A DNA stretch of 63,300 nt from an uncultured Lachnospiraceae bacterium (GCA_900316395.1 ONCT01000004.1:1-63300); one strand, 5' to 3'. Shown: positions 8,929 through 18,471, counted from the first letter of the stretch. Notes: generated from the sequence alone by a model not told the origin. Numbers and translations: made by a program.

Positions 8929-10513
8929 CATTATTTCCTATGACGTTGGAACGTCAGGCTTAAAGGCATGTCTATTCCGGATTGATGAAAAGATAAAACT
9001 TGTAGAAGGAGAGTACGAGACATATAAGCTTTATGTCTTAGATAATGGTGGTGCCGAGCAGGATGTAGAAGAATGGTGGAGTGTTTTATGCAGGTGCACC
9101 AAAAGACTTTTGGAGAAGAGCGGTGTTAGAGCAGAAGATATTGACGGCATATCATTTTGCTCGCAAATGCAGGGACTCGTCCTTGTTGATTCTGAAGGAA
9201 ATGCCATAAGGCGTGCCATGACTTATATGGATCAGCGTGGTGTAAAGGAGATGGAAGAAGTTCAAAAGCATGGCATTACAATATCAGGTGTTAATGTGCG
9301 TAAGCTTTTGAAAAGTGTCCACATTGCTTCTACAGCGGCCACAACACCGAAAGACCCTATATGGAAATATAAATGGGTTGAGAAGAATGAGCCGGATGTG
9401 TATAAAAGGATTTATAAGTGGCTTGATGTAAAGGAATATCTTATATGTCGTATGACAGGAGAATTTATAATGACTCCCGACTCTGCTTATGCTACTTTTT
9501 TATATGATACAAGAAAAGGTCATGAAGGAATATCTAAGAGCTTATGCAAGATGTATGGCATACGCTACGAGCATTTTCCGAGAATAATTGAGTGTCATCA
9601 AGTTGTAGGAACGCTTAGAGATAAGCAGGCAAAAGAACTTGGACTTGTAGAAGGAATCAAAGTATATGGCGGTGGCGGAGATGCAAGCTTAATTGGTGTG
9701 GGAGCAGGTGCTACTAAGTTAGGCGATACACATATATATTGCGGTTCATCAGGATGGGTATCAACTGTTACAGATAAGCAACAGGTTGATGTTATATTCA
9801 TGATAGCCGCACTTGTAGGCGTAGTTAAGGGCAGGTATAATTATTTTGCCGAGATGGAGACTGCCGGCAAATGCTTTGAGTGGGTAAAAGACCATTTGGC
9901 ACTTGATGAGATTAATATTTATCTTGACAAGATGAGTATTGGAGATTCTCACGAATCGGAGCGTATAAGCCTCTATGATTACTTGTCAGATGTAATCAGT
10001 AGAGTAAATCCTGGTAGCGATGGAGTAATATTTACACCATGGATACATGGTAACAGATGTCCATTCGAAGATACGCATGCAAAGGGCGTATTCTTTAATA
10101 TAGGAATTAACACCGGTAAAAGCCAGATGCTTCGTGCGGTAATAGAAGGAATATGTTACCATTTAAGATGGATGCTCGAATGTTCTGCTAAGAAGGTTAC
10201 AGCTTCTGATGAGATAAGATTTGTGGGAGGTGGGGCGTTATCTCCTGTTACCTGCCAGATTCTTGCAGATATATTGGGAAGGAGAATTATTACAATAGAT
10301 AATGCTCAAGATGCAGGAGCAATTGGCGCAGCTATGCTTGTAGCTTTAGGAGAAGGATATATAGATTCATTAAGTAAGGCGAATGAATTCGTACCGGTTA
10401 AGAATATATATGAACCTAATATTGAAAATAAGAAAATATATGATAAGCAATTTGGGGTATTCAAACAGCTGTACAAATCTAATGCAAAGAATTTCAAAAA
10501 ACTAAATGGTTAA
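8921..10513 (+). CDS. FGGY-family carbohydrate kinase (xylulokinase-like)
   Basis: 530 aa; the ATG at 8921 follows GAAGGAGGGG. The N-terminal actin-like ATPase signature is SYDVGTSGLK, followed by the substrate-region sequence GISFCSQMQGLVLVD and MTYMDQRG. The C-terminal lobe carries CGSSGWVSTVT, FTPWIHGNRCPFED and the FGGY signature region RFVGGGALSPVTCQ, then an IDNAQDAGAIGAA stretch. FGGY enzymes phosphorylate pentuloses, hexuloses or polyols with ATP; xylulose is the best general guess, but no isomerase or transporter is adjacent. It slightly overlaps the longest frame of the next phosphatase. Confidence 0.85.
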   Translation: MLNIISYDVGTSGLKACLFRIDEKIKLVEGEYETYKLYVLDNGGAEQDVEEWWSVLCRCTKRLLEKSGVRAEDIDGISFCSQMQGLVLVDSEGNAIRRAMTYMDQRGVKEMEEVQKHGITISGVNVRKLLKSVHIASTAATTPKDPIWKYKWVEKNEPDVYKRIYKWLDVKEYLICRMTGEFIMTPDSAYATFLYDTRKGHEGISKSLCKMYGIRYEHFPRIIECHQVVGTLRDKQAKELGLVEGIKVYGGGGDASLIGVGAGATKLGDTHIYCGSSGWVSTVTDKQQVDVIFMIAALVGVVKGRYNYFAEMETAGKCFEWVKDHLALDEINIYLDKMSIGDSHESERISLYDYLSDVISRVNPGSDGVIFTPWIHGNRCPFEDTHAKGVFFNIGINTGKSQMLRAVIEGICYHLRWMLECSAKKVTASDEIRFVGGGALSPVTCQILADILGRRIITIDNAQDAGAIGAAMLVALGEGYIDSLSKANEFVPVKNIYEPNIENKKIYDKQFGVFKQLYKSNAKNFKKLNG

Positions 10514-10532
10514 GGAGGAGATTAGAGAGTTT

Positions 10533-11165
10533 ATGAATGTATATGATTTTGACGGAACAATTTATCCTACAGATTGTTTGATAGGATTTTGTATCTTTTG
10601 TATGAATCGTCATCCAAAGATGTGGTTTACATTTACCCCCAAAATGATTAAAGTGTTGATTCAAAGTAAGATGGGAATAATTCCCGAATATCTAATGCAT
10701 AGAAGATTGATGCAATTTCTTACTTTGGTTGAGGATTTCGATGAGCAGATAGAAAGCTATTGGAATAAAAATGAGAAGAGGATAGCTCCTTGGTATCTTT
10801 CGCAAAAAAAAGATGACGATCTTATTATAAGTGCATCTCCCACTTGCATTATAGAGCCTATTGCTAACAGGCTTGGAGTTAGATTTGTTGCAACAGAATT
10901 TGACAGACAATATGGAGTGTTTACTAATAATTTGATGTATGCAAAGGAGAAGGCGCGATATATAATTGATCAGGGTTTTCCGAAAATAGATAATTTCTAT
11001 TCTGATTCGCTTTCTGATACACCTATTGCACTGCTTGCCGAGAAAGCTCACTTCGTATCGCGTAGAGCAACAAGAATAACAGATTGGCCTAAGCTGGATT
11101 CCGACACTAAAAAAACAGTCAAGAAGAAAATTGATATAGGCTGGAAAGTCCATATTAAAGAATAA
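10533..11165 (+). CDS. HAD-IB family phosphatase
   Basis: 210 aa from the ATG at 10533, which puts motif I (YDFDGT, Asp5/Asp7) at the usual N-terminal place. AAGGAGGAG lies about 13 nt upstream, longer than usual, and an alternative ATG at 10506 overlaps the kinase. Motif II is ISASPT; motif IV is the YSDSLSDTP loop. HAD-IB members include phosphoserine phosphatase-like enzymes. Next to a sugar kinase, a sugar-phosphate or phospholipid-related substrate is possible. No membrane segment is clear. Confidence 0.75.
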   Translation: MNVYDFDGTIYPTDCLIGFCIFCMNRHPKMWFTFTPKMIKVLIQSKMGIIPEYLMHRRLMQFLTLVEDFDEQIESYWNKNEKRIAPWYLSQKKDDDLIISASPTCIIEPIANRLGVRFVATEFDRQYGVFTNNLMYAKEKARYIIDQGFPKIDNFYSDSLSDTPIALLAEKAHFVSRRATRITDWPKLDSDTKKTVKKKIDIGWKVHIKE

Positions 11166-11185
11166 AAAACATTTTGATATTTTTA

Positions 11186-11214
11186 TTGACAAACGTGTAT
11201 TAGTATGATTAAAT
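11186..11214 (+). promoter_or_regulatory. trp operon promoter
   Basis: TTGACA at 11186-11191, a 17-bp spacer and TTAAAT at 11209-11214. It is the only good promoter ahead of the T-box leader. Confidence 0.65.
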
Positions 11215-11219
11215 ACTAG

Positions 11220-11512
11220 ATAACTAAATAAGATTGAAACCGATGAGAAAGAGTAAGTAGTCAACTTCCCTATTCTAAGAGAGAGCTGTAGATGGTGTGA
11301 TTACGGCAGAATATATTTTGATGAATGGACTTTCGAGGGCGAGCTGAAATAAGAACAAAGTAGGCGAGACGGAGCAGACACTTCGTTAACAATGTCAGCA
11401 TATGATGGTATGCGTTGAGTGGTCGATAGAGTAAAGCTATTGACAAGCCGGGTGGCACCGCAAGATATTAGATATTTTGTCCCAGCAATCGTAAGATTGC
11501 TGGGATTTTTAT
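11220..11512 (+). ncRNA. T-box leader, predicted tRNA-Trp specific
   Basis: The leader shows Stem I elements (GATGAGAAAGAGTAAGTAG, AGAGAGCTGTAGATGGTG), a specifier candidate UGG at 11326-11328 followed by A, the AAAGTAGGCGAGACGG region, and the antiterminator T-box CCGGGTGGCACCGC around 11448-11461. An intrinsic terminator follows at 11481-11512. T-boxes sense uncharged tRNA, so transcription of the trp genes should rise when Trp-tRNA is low. The Trp specifier fits the downstream genes. Confidence 0.92.
11481..11512 (+). terminator. T-box terminator
   Basis: CCCAGCAATC at 11481-11490, a GTAA loop and GATTGCTGGG at 11495-11504 are followed by ATTTTTAT. The hairpin competes with the T-box antiterminator. 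Confidence 0.9.
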
Positions 11513-11514
11513 AT

Positions 11515-11582
11515 GCAGCATTTTGGCGAAGACAAAGTGCTGCACGTCGAGCGCTTTTTTGCGAAGCAAAAACCAAAATGCG
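11515..11582 (+). promoter_or_regulatory. Second structured leader segment between T-box and trpC
   Basis: Three inverted repeats are nested or compete here. GCAGCA (11515-11520) pairs with TGCTGC (11538-11543). GCATTTTGG (11518-11526) pairs with CCAAAATGC (11573-11581). TTTTTGC-GAA-GCAAAAA forms a perfect hairpin near 11556-11572. The first two share bases and cannot form together. The ribosome site of trpC lies about 20 nt downstream. Confidence 0.5.
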
Positions 11583-11617
11583 CGAGACTCCTTGTTAGCA
11601 TAGAAAGGGAGAAAAAT

Positions 11618-12403
11618 ATGATACTAGACACAATCGTAGAAGACAAGAAAATAAGACTTAGAGAAGAGAAGGATAAGCTTCCATTAGAGTATATGAGAGA
11701 CAAGGCATACTCTGTATTGAAGGATAAAAGTAGAGATACAACACTTTTCTATCATAACCTAGCCAAGGATGGAATTAGTATTATAGGTGAATTTAAGAAG
11801 GCATCTCCTTCTGCAGGGGATATTAATTCATCAATTGATTTACTCACAAGAATAGATGAATATAATGATTCAGTTGATGCAATTTCCTGTCTTACAGAGA
11901 AGGATCATTTCAAAGGAAGCACTGAGTATTTAGAACAGATTAGAGCAAAGTCAACTCTTCCAATTCTAAGAAAAGACTTTATGATAGACGAATATCAATT
12001 CTATGAAGCCAAGGTGATTGGTGCTGATGCAATACTTCTTATATGTGCCATACTTGATGATGCTAAGCTGAAAGCTTTCTATCAGCTTTCACAGGAATTA
12101 GGGTTAGATGTGCTAGTTGAATGTCATGACGAAGTGGAGATAGAAAGGGCTCTTGAGATAGAGGCTCCTGTAATAGGAATTAATAATCGTAATCTTAATG
12201 ATTTTTCAATTAGTCTTGATACAACCAAGAGACTTAAGAAATACATTCCGCAGGAAATAATTGTTGTATCAGAATCAGGCATTAAGACAGATGATGATGT
12301 ACGATTCCTTAAGGACTTAGGTGTTGATGCATTCTTAATAGGTCAGTCATTTATGGAATCGAAAAGTCCAAGAGAACTTGCAAGAAGATGGAAGGAAATG
12401 TGA
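11618..12403 (+). CDS. trpC: Indole-3-glycerol-phosphate synthase
   Basis: 261 aa from the ATG at 11618, chosen for GAAAGGGAG upstream and the usual N-terminus (MILDTIVEDKK). It cyclises CdRP to indole-3-glycerol phosphate. The TIM-barrel motifs are present: GEFKKASPSAGDI near the N-terminus, LRKDFMIDEYQ (catalytic Lys), INNRNLNDF and SESGIK. It is the first gene of the trp operon, directly under T-box control. trpF follows after about 50 nt. Confidence 0.95.
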   Translation: MILDTIVEDKKIRLREEKDKLPLEYMRDKAYSVLKDKSRDTTLFYHNLAKDGISIIGEFKKASPSAGDINSSIDLLTRIDEYNDSVDAISCLTEKDHFKGSTEYLEQIRAKSTLPILRKDFMIDEYQFYEAKVIGADAILLICAILDDAKLKAFYQLSQELGLDVLVECHDEVEIERALEIEAPVIGINNRNLNDFSISLDTTKRLKKYIPQEIIVVSESGIKTDDDVRFLKDLGVDAFLIGQSFMESKSPRELARRWKEM

Positions 12404-12456
12404 TAGAGTATGATAACAAGAAGAAAGAGCATGTGACAAAAAAGCAGGTGACTGAC

Positions 12457-13110
12457 ATGAAGATTAAGATATGTGGAATTACAAGTGAGAAGGAAGCGGA
12501 TTATCTAAATGATAATAAGGTAGATTACGCTGGATTTGTTTTTTACGAGAAAAGCAAACGGAAAATTACAATAGATAAAGCAATATTAATAATGAACAGA
12601 CTTAATTCTAACATAAAGAAGGTGGCAGTTATGGTTTCGCCTACATTAGAAGAAGTTCTAAAGATTGAAGACGCAGGATTTGACATAATCCAGATTCATG
12701 GAGAGCTTAAGGAATCAATACTTGATAGGACTAGAAAGGAAGTCTGGTGTGCCATTAATCTCTCAGATAAGGAATATGAAGAGAAGAGACGATGGCTAAA
12801 TTCCTTAGAGCCTAATCAATACAATAAGATAACAGGAATTGTAATTGATTCTAAGAATTTTGGCTCAGGAGAAGTATTTGACTGGAAGCGCAACAAGGAC
12901 AAGCTGGAAGGGAAGGCTTTTAAGGACAAGACATTTATCCTTGCAGGAGGCCTTAATTCAGACAACGTGGCTGATGCCATATCAATCCTCCATCCAGACA
13001 TAGTAGATGTAAGCTCTGGCGTAGAAGGCTCTCATGATAAGGTAGGTAAGGACAAGATATTAATAGATAGTTTTGTATTATCAGTAAGGCAAAGCCTGCG
13101 AGCAGGCTGA
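12457..13110 (+). CDS. trpF: Phosphoribosylanthranilate isomerase
   Basis: 217 aa. The ATG at 12457 gives the family N-terminus MKIKICGIT (with the catalytic Cys); an AGGTG site lies 10 nt upstream. A longer frame reaching into trpC has no such support. Barrel motifs include YAGFVF, IIQIHGE, FILAGGLNSDNV and DVSSGVEG. It converts phosphoribosyl-anthranilate to CdRP, the substrate of TrpC. A perfect 7-bp hairpin (AGCCTGC/GCAGGCT, 13093-13108) lies immediately before the stop. Confidence 0.93.
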   Translation: MKIKICGITSEKEADYLNDNKVDYAGFVFYEKSKRKITIDKAILIMNRLNSNIKKVAVMVSPTLEEVLKIEDAGFDIIQIHGELKESILDRTRKEVWCAINLSDKEYEEKRRWLNSLEPNQYNKITGIVIDSKNFGSGEVFDWKRNKDKLEGKAFKDKTFILAGGLNSDNVADAISILHPDIVDVSSGVEGSHDKVGKDKILIDSFVLSVRQSLRAG

Positions 13111-13131
13111 AATTACTAGAAAGGAAGCATT

Positions 13132-14319
13132 ATGAACGAAAAAGCATACTATGGACAATTCGGAGGTCAATATGTTGCAGAGACCTTAATGAACGTCCTA
13201 AACGAGATTGACGAAGAATTTGAAAAGGCAATAAGAGATGAAGAATTCATCAGGCAGTACAATTACTATCTTAAGGAATATGTAGGAAGAGAGACACCGC
13301 TTTATCTGGCCGAGAATCTCTCTAAGAAATACGGCACTAAGATATACCTTAAGAGAGAAGACCTAAATCATACAGGTGCCCACAAGATTAACAATGTATT
13401 AGGCCAGATTCTTCTTGCTAAGAGAATGGGCAAGACTAAGATAATAGCTGAAACTGGTGCGGGCCAGCATGGAGTTGCAACAGCAACAGGATGCGCACTA
13501 TTCAATATGGAGTGCACCGTATTTATGGGCAGCGAGGATGTTAAGAGACAGGCCCTTAATGTAATGAGAATGGAGATGCTTGGGGCAAAGGTTGTGTCAG
13601 TTGAATCAGGCTCAAACACCCTTAAGGACGCAACTAATGAGGCCATTAGGACATGGGCTAAGACGGCGGAAGACACATTTTACATAATAGGTTCAGCAAT
13701 AGGGCCTTACCCATATCCTAAGATGGTCAAGGAGTTCCAGTCATGCATCTCAAGAGAAGCCAAGAAGCAGCATTTTGAGAAGGAGGGAAGACTTCCTGAC
13801 GTAGTAATGGCATGTGTGGGAGGTGGCTCTAATTCCATTGGAATGTTTGCTGACTTTATTGATGAAAAGGATGTAAAGCTAATCGGAGTCGAGGCAGCAG
13901 GCAAGGGAATTGATACTAATGAGCATGCGGCATCAATGGCAAGAGGCCATATTGGTGTACTTCACGGAACCAAGTCATATTTACTAAGTGATGAGGACGG
14001 AAATGTGCAGTTAGCCCATTCCATTTCAGCAGGACTTGATTATCCAGGAGTCGGCCCAGAGCACGCATTTCTCAGAGATTCAGGCAGAGCGGAATATGTT
14101 CCAATTACAGACGCAGAGGCTATGGATGCGCTAATGGAATTAACGCGAGAAGAAGGAATCATTCCTGCAATTGAAAGTGCCCACGCAGTTGCCTACGCAA
14201 TTAAATATGCGAAGAATATGAATAAGAATCAGTCAATGATTATATGCTTATCTGGAAGAGGCGACAAGGACGTTAATACAATTTCAGATTATATTGCCGG
14301 TAAAGGATATCTTAACTAA
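13132..14319 (+). CDS. trpB: Tryptophan synthase beta chain
   Basis: 395 aa, normal for TrpB1. The N-terminus [15 protein letters not shown] is typical. The PLP lysine lies in [13 protein letters not shown], the phosphate-binding loop is [10 protein letters not shown], and the substrate loop is [13 protein letters not shown]. TrpB condenses indole with serine to make tryptophan as an alpha2-beta2 complex with TrpA, encoded next. The ribosome site is GAAAGGAAG. Confidence 0.97.
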   Translation: MNEKAYYGQFGGQYVAETLMNVLNEIDEEFEKAIRDEEFIRQYNYYLKEYVGRETPLYLAENLSKKYGTKIYLKREDLNHTGAHKINNVLGQILLAKRMGKTKIIAETGAGQHGVATATGCALFNMECTVFMGSEDVKRQALNVMRMEMLGAKVVSVESGSNTLKDATNEAIRTWAKTAEDTFYIIGSAIGPYPYPKMVKEFQSCISREAKKQHFEKEGRLPDVVMACVGGGSNSIGMFADFIDEKDVKLIGVEAAGKGIDTNEHAASMARGHIGVLHGTKSYLLSDEDGNVQLAHSISAGLDYPGVGPEHAFLRDSGRAEYVPITDAEAMDALMELTREEGIIPAIESAHAVAYAIKYAKNMNKNQSMIICLSGRGDKDVNTISDYIAGKGYLN

Positions 14320-14332
14320 GGGGGTGATTGTT

Positions 14333-15121
14333 GTGAGTAATAGAATTGAAGAACATTTATCGAAATTACAGGAAAAGGGCGAGAAAGCATTTATTACATA
14401 TTACACCGCAGGACTTGGCGGAATGGAGGCAACAAGACAAATCATAGAAGCCCAGAAGGGATATACAGATGTTATAGAGCTTGGAATTCCATTTTCAGAC
14501 CCGACGGCTGACGGAAGCGTGATTCAACAAGCAAGCTATGACGCAATTTTGCAGGGTTCCAGCTTAAGAAAGACATTTGAACTAATGAAGGACATTAGAG
14601 ACGGTGGGAGTCAGCAGCCAATACTATTCATGATGTATTACAACACAATTGTTAACTATGGAATAGAAGCCTTCGCTAAGAAATGTGATGAGTGTGGCGT
14701 AGATGGACTCATTATTCCAGACCTTCCACTAGAAGAGCAAGAGGAGCTTCAACAAGCCATTGCAAAGTACGACACAACAGTACTTGTTCAGCTGGTTTCC
14801 CCAATAAGTGCTGATAGAATACCAGCAATTCTTGAGAATGCAAGAGGATTTGTATATTGTGTATCTTCTATGGGAGTTACAGGTGGTAAAGGAACATTTC
14901 ATAGTAAGGTTATAGATTATCTATCAGATGTTAAGAAGCATTCGAAGATTCCGGTGATGATGGGATTCGGAATTAGAGAGGCGAAGGATGTTGAACCAAT
15001 GAAAGACATAATTGATGGAGCGATTGTTGGTTCACATTTCATCAATCTAATGAGAGAGTCAGATTATAATCCTAGTATTGCAAGGGAATATGTAGCTAGA
15101 TTTAAGAAGGAAATGCAATAG
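14333..15121 (+). CDS. trpA: Tryptophan synthase alpha chain
   Basis: 262 aa from the GTG at 14333, chosen because AGGGGGTGAT overlaps the trpB stop just upstream. Catalytic motifs: [17 protein letters not shown] (the aspartate), the YYNTI loop region, and [14 protein letters not shown]. It cleaves indole-3-glycerol phosphate to indole, which is channelled to TrpB. Translation is probably coupled to trpB. Confidence 0.94.
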   Translation: MSNRIEEHLSKLQEKGEKAFITYYTAGLGGMEATRQIIEAQKGYTDVIELGIPFSDPTADGSVIQQASYDAILQGSSLRKTFELMKDIRDGGSQQPILFMMYYNTIVNYGIEAFAKKCDECGVDGLIIPDLPLEEQEELQQAIAKYDTTVLVQLVSPISADRIPAILENARGFVYCVSSMGVTGGKGTFHSKVIDYLSDVKKHSKIPVMMGFGIREAKDVEPMKDIIDGAIVGSHFINLMRESDYNPSIAREYVARFKKEMQ

Positions 15122-15149
15122 GATACACGTACTTGAAAGGAGACATAAC

Positions 15150-16172
15150 ATGATTAAAGAAGCTATTGAGAAAATTGTAATGAAGGAAGACCTTACTTAT
15201 GATGAGGCTTACACAGTAATGAATGAGATAATGTCAGGTGAGACATCTCAGACACAGAACGCGGCATTTCTAGCTGCTCTCTCAACCAAAAGCACGAAGA
15301 AAGAGACTGAAGATGAAATACTAGGATGTGCTAAGGCCATGAGAGAGCATGCTATCAAATGCGATCTAGGTAATCTAGATGTAATGGAAATAGTAGGTAC
15401 AGGTGGAGACAGAGCAGGAAGCTTTAATATATCCACAACAACAGCATTTATTGCAGCAGCAGCTGGAATCAAGGTGGCAAAGCATGGCAATCGTGCAGCC
15501 TCATCCCTTAGTGGTACAGCTGACTGTCTTGAAGCCCTTGGAGCTAATATTGACAAGAGCCCTGAGGAATGTAAGAAGCTACTTGCTGATACTAACTTCT
15601 GCTTCTTCTTTGCTCAGAAATACCATACATCAATGAAATATGTTGGTGCTATTAGGAAGGAATTAGGTTTTCGAACAGTATTTAACATATTAGGACCTCT
15701 TACTAACCCAGGATGTCCTACAAGACAGCTTCTTGGTGTATATGATGAGTGTCTTGTGGAGCCTCTTGCGAGAGTTCTGTCAGATATGGGGGTTAAGAGA
15801 GGAATGGTTGTATATGGCCGTGAGAAATTAGATGAAATATCTGCTGTTGGCCCAACCTTTGTATGTGAGGTTAATGACGGATACTTCAAGTCTTATGACA
15901 TTTCCCCTGAGGTATTCGGCTTCGACAGATGCGACAAGGAGGAGCTTGTAGGTGGCACCCCTGAGGAAAATGCTAATATAACCCGAGGCATACTTAAGGG
16001 TGAAATTAAGGGTGGCAAGAGAAATACTGTCCTTATGAATGCAGGCGCAGCCCTATATATCGGTGGCAAAGCCGACTCCATCGCCAAGGGCGTCATCATG
16101 GCTGAAGAAATTCTCGATTCAGGGAAGGCATATGAAGCGTTAGAAAAATACATTAAAGAATCTAATTCGTAG
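15150..16172 (+). CDS. trpD: Anthranilate phosphoribosyltransferase
   Basis: 340 aa. The phosphoribosyl-pyrophosphate loop [15 protein letters not shown] and [15 protein letters not shown] are conserved; the fold is nucleoside phosphorylase type III. It transfers phosphoribose from PRPP to anthranilate. It is a stand-alone enzyme, with no fused TrpG. The gap to trpE holds a long hairpin element (16180-16293). Confidence 0.95.
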   Translation: MIKEAIEKIVMKEDLTYDEAYTVMNEIMSGETSQTQNAAFLAALSTKSTKKETEDEILGCAKAMREHAIKCDLGNLDVMEIVGTGGDRAGSFNISTTTAFIAAAAGIKVAKHGNRAASSLSGTADCLEALGANIDKSPEECKKLLADTNFCFFFAQKYHTSMKYVGAIRKELGFRTVFNILGPLTNPGCPTRQLLGVYDECLVEPLARVLSDMGVKRGMVVYGREKLDEISAVGPTFVCEVNDGYFKSYDISPEVFGFDRCDKEELVGGTPEENANITRGILKGEIKGGKRNTVLMNAGAALYIGGKADSIAKGVIMAEEILDSGKAYEALEKYIKESNS

Positions 16173-16179
16173 GAAGAGC

Positions 16180-16293
16180 ACATCTAAGCAGCCAAAACCT
16201 GCGACGCGATTTTCTGTATGAGCTATGTCGTAAGGAGGGACCCACTTGTGGGAGGATGCCTTACGACCAGACAGGTATTTGGTGCTTAGATGT
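16180..16293 (+). ncRNA. Loop-conserved hairpin element, copy C (with inserted hairpin)
   Basis: Outer arms ACATCTAAGCA (16180-16190) and TGCTTAGATGT (16283-16293) pair perfectly over 11 bp. A bulged G (16191) and an inner stem CCAAA-A-CCTG / CAGG-TA-TTTGG follow. The apical sequence is CGATTTTCTGTATGAG (16206-16221). Unlike other copies, an extra hairpin is inserted: GTCGTAAGG (16227-16235) pairs with CCTTACGAC (16259-16267), with CCCAC-TT-GTGGG inside. It lies between trpD and trpE and lacks a U-tract, so it is not an ordinary terminator. Confidence 0.75.
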
Positions 16294-16330
16294 ATATTAG
16301 ACATAAGATTAATTCATAAGAGGTACTACC

Positions 16331-17800
16331 ATGAACGATTACGACACATTACAACAATACACTAGAGATTATAATTACATCCCTGTTAAGAAGGAGATTC
16401 TTTCAGATGTGACAACTCCTATTGAACTTCTTCGAATCCTAAGAGGCGTAAGCCCTCACGTTTTCATCCTAGAGAGCGTCATGGAGCAGGAAAGCTGGGG
16501 CAGATACACATTTCTTGGATACAACCCTAAGCTGTGCATTACCTGCAGCAACAACCATCTTAAGATATACGACGCTAACGGCGCCCTGGTACTTGAAGAA
16601 GTAGTCAGGGAACCTAAGGCTCATCTTAATGATATATTAGACAAATACAAGAGCCCTAAGCTTAAGGATTATCCTTCCTTTACAGGTGGACTTGTAGGTT
16701 ATTTTTCATTTGACTATATCAAATACGCAGAGCCTAAGCTCAACCTCGATGCAGAGGATACAGAGGGCTTTAAGGATTTTGATTTGATGCTATTTGACAA
16801 GGTAATTGCCTTCGACAATCTGAAGCAGAAGATAGTAATAATTGCTAATGCATCAACTGATAATTTCAAGGAAAGCTATGAGCAGGCACTGACTGACATC
16901 GATGAGATTATTAAGCTTATACGAAATGGTAAGAAGGCGGACATTCCTAAGGGAGAGCTTTTGTCAGAATACAGAGCACTCTTTAGTGAAGAGGAGTTTT
17001 GCAAAAAGGTTAACAAGGCCAAGGATTACATTTACGAAGGAGACATATTCCAGGTTGTGCTTTCTAACAGATTAGAAGCTGACTTTAAGGGAAGCTTATT
17101 CGATACATATCGCATCCTAAGGACTCTTAATCCATCACCTTATATGTTTTATTTTAGCGGTGACGATATGGAGGTTGCAGGCGCAAGTCCAGAGACACTT
17201 GTTAAGCTAGAGGATGGGGTTTTACACACATTTCCACTAGCAGGGACAAGACCAAGAGGCAAGGATGAGAGTGAAGATAAGAGACTAGAGGAAGAGCTTC
17301 TAAGGGATGAGAAGGAGCTTAGCGAGCACAATATGCTTGTTGACCTTGGCAGGAACGACATCGGAAGAATCTCTAAGTTCGGCTCCGTTGACGTTGAGAA
17401 ATATATGGAGGTTCAGCGCTTCTCTCATGTGATGCATATAGGTTCAACAGTTAGAGGTGAGATTAGCGATAACAAGAGCCCTGTTGATGTAATTGACGCA
17501 ATTCTTCCGGCTGGCACATTGTCCGGTGCGCCGAAGATTAGAGCCTGCGAGATTATTAATGAGCTAGAGAATAATAAGCGCGGCATATACGGTGGCGCCA
17601 TAGGATATATTGACTTTACAGGGAATCTCGATACGGCCATAGCCATTAGGATTGCCTACAATAAGAATGACAAGGTGTTCGTTCGCTCAGGCGCCGGAAT
17701 CGTTGCAGATTCTAACCCTGTAAGCGAATATAATGAGTGCATTAACAAGGCGAAGGCTGTAATGCTTTCCATTGAGAAGGCATCTAAGATGGAGGACTAG
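16331..17800 (+). CDS. trpE: Anthranilate synthase component I
   Basis: 489 aa. The chorismate-binding domain includes YEGDIFQVVLSNR, PSPYMFYF, GASPETLVKLEDG, HTFPLAGTRPRG, DLGRNDIGR and AGTLSGAPK. The N-terminal part contains LLESVMEQE-like feedback-site sequence (ILESVMEQESWGRYTF), so tryptophan inhibition is likely. It makes anthranilate from chorismate with ammonia from TrpG, encoded 2 nt downstream. TrpE is near the operon end here, not first as usual. Confidence 0.95.
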   Translation: MNDYDTLQQYTRDYNYIPVKKEILSDVTTPIELLRILRGVSPHVFILESVMEQESWGRYTFLGYNPKLCITCSNNHLKIYDANGALVLEEVVREPKAHLNDILDKYKSPKLKDYPSFTGGLVGYFSFDYIKYAEPKLNLDAEDTEGFKDFDLMLFDKVIAFDNLKQKIVIIANASTDNFKESYEQALTDIDEIIKLIRNGKKADIPKGELLSEYRALFSEEEFCKKVNKAKDYIYEGDIFQVVLSNRLEADFKGSLFDTYRILRTLNPSPYMFYFSGDDMEVAGASPETLVKLEDGVLHTFPLAGTRPRGKDESEDKRLEEELLRDEKELSEHNMLVDLGRNDIGRISKFGSVDVEKYMEVQRFSHVMHIGSTVRGEISDNKSPVDVIDAILPAGTLSGAPKIRACEIINELENNKRGIYGGAIGYIDFTGNLDTAIAIRIAYNKNDKVFVRSGAGIVADSNPVSEYNECINKAKAVMLSIEKASKMED

Positions 17801-17802
17801 TT

Positions 17803-18369
17803 ATGATTTTACTAATAGATAATTACGACAGCTTCTCATATAATCTCTATCAGATGTTGGGAAGTATAAGTGCTGACATAAGGGTTGTACGAAATGATGA
17901 TATTAGCCTGCCTGAGATTAGAAGAATGGCAGACCACATAATATTAAGTCCTGGTCCAGGGCGTCCAGATAAAGCAGGAATATGCGAGGATGTGGTAAGA
18001 GAATTTGCAGGCAAGATTCCTATCCTTGGAGTGTGCCTTGGTCATCAGGCAATATGCGAAGCATTTGGGGCAAATGTTGATTATGCATCCCGTCTTATGC
18101 ATGGTAAGAAGTCAGTTGCAAGCATTGATAATTCTTGTAAGATATTTGCAGGGCTAGATGAAGAAATAGAGGTTGCAAGATATCACTCTCTAAGTGTCTC
18201 TAGAAATAATATGCCAGCTGAATTGAAGATAATAGCAAGTGCTAATGATGATAATGAGATTATGGGTGTTAAGCATAGAGACTACGAAGTGTATGGATTA
18301 CAATTCCATCCAGAGTCAATACTGACTCCAGATGGAAAGAAGATTCTAAGTAATTTTCTTAATCTATAG
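17803..18369 (+). CDS. trpG: Anthranilate synthase component II (glutamine amidotransferase)
   Basis: 188 aa class I amidotransferase. Catalytic Cys in GVCLGHQAI, His and Glu in QFHPESIL, N-terminal DNYDSFSYN. It gives ammonia to TrpE. A dual role with folate (PabA) is possible, since dfrA and thyA lie 12 kb away. It is the last gene of the operon; a terminator follows within 25 nt. Confidence 0.93.
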   Translation: MILLIDNYDSFSYNLYQMLGSISADIRVVRNDDISLPEIRRMADHIILSPGPGRPDKAGICEDVVREFAGKIPILGVCLGHQAICEAFGANVDYASRLMHGKKSVASIDNSCKIFAGLDEEIEVARYHSLSVSRNNMPAELKIIASANDDNEIMGVKHRDYEVYGLQFHPESILTPDGKKILSNFLNL

Positions 18370-18392
18370 AAGCACTAATAATGACTTTATAG

Positions 18393-18423
18393 GCAATTAC
18401 ACTTATGTGTAGTTGCTTTTTTA
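18393..18423 (+). terminator. trp operon terminator
   Basis: GCAATTACAC (18393-18402), a TTAT loop, GTGTAGTTGC (18407-18416) and six T residues. Confidence 0.9.
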
Positions 18424-18459
18424 ATGTAAGGAATGACGTAATTATGTGGTTTGCTGCTT

Positions 18460-18471
18460 GTGTCTTGACAC
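18460..18471. promoter_or_regulatory. Candidate NiaR operator 1
   Basis: GTGTC-TT-GACAC is an inverted repeat about 18 bp upstream of the nadB -35. The repressor gene niaR is in the operon it would control. The TGTCTTGACA-like core agrees, from memory, with described NiaR/YrxA sites. Confidence 0.55.

Noticed and set aside
10692..11264. A 190-codon minus-strand frame opposite the HAD-IB gene
   Set aside because: No ribosome site or recognisable domain; the plus-strand phosphatase has clear HAD motifs.
11513..11617. Longer trpC with 35 more N-terminal residues
   Set aside because: The extra part reads through the structured leader and lacks a ribosome site; ATG 11618 has one and gives the family N-terminus.
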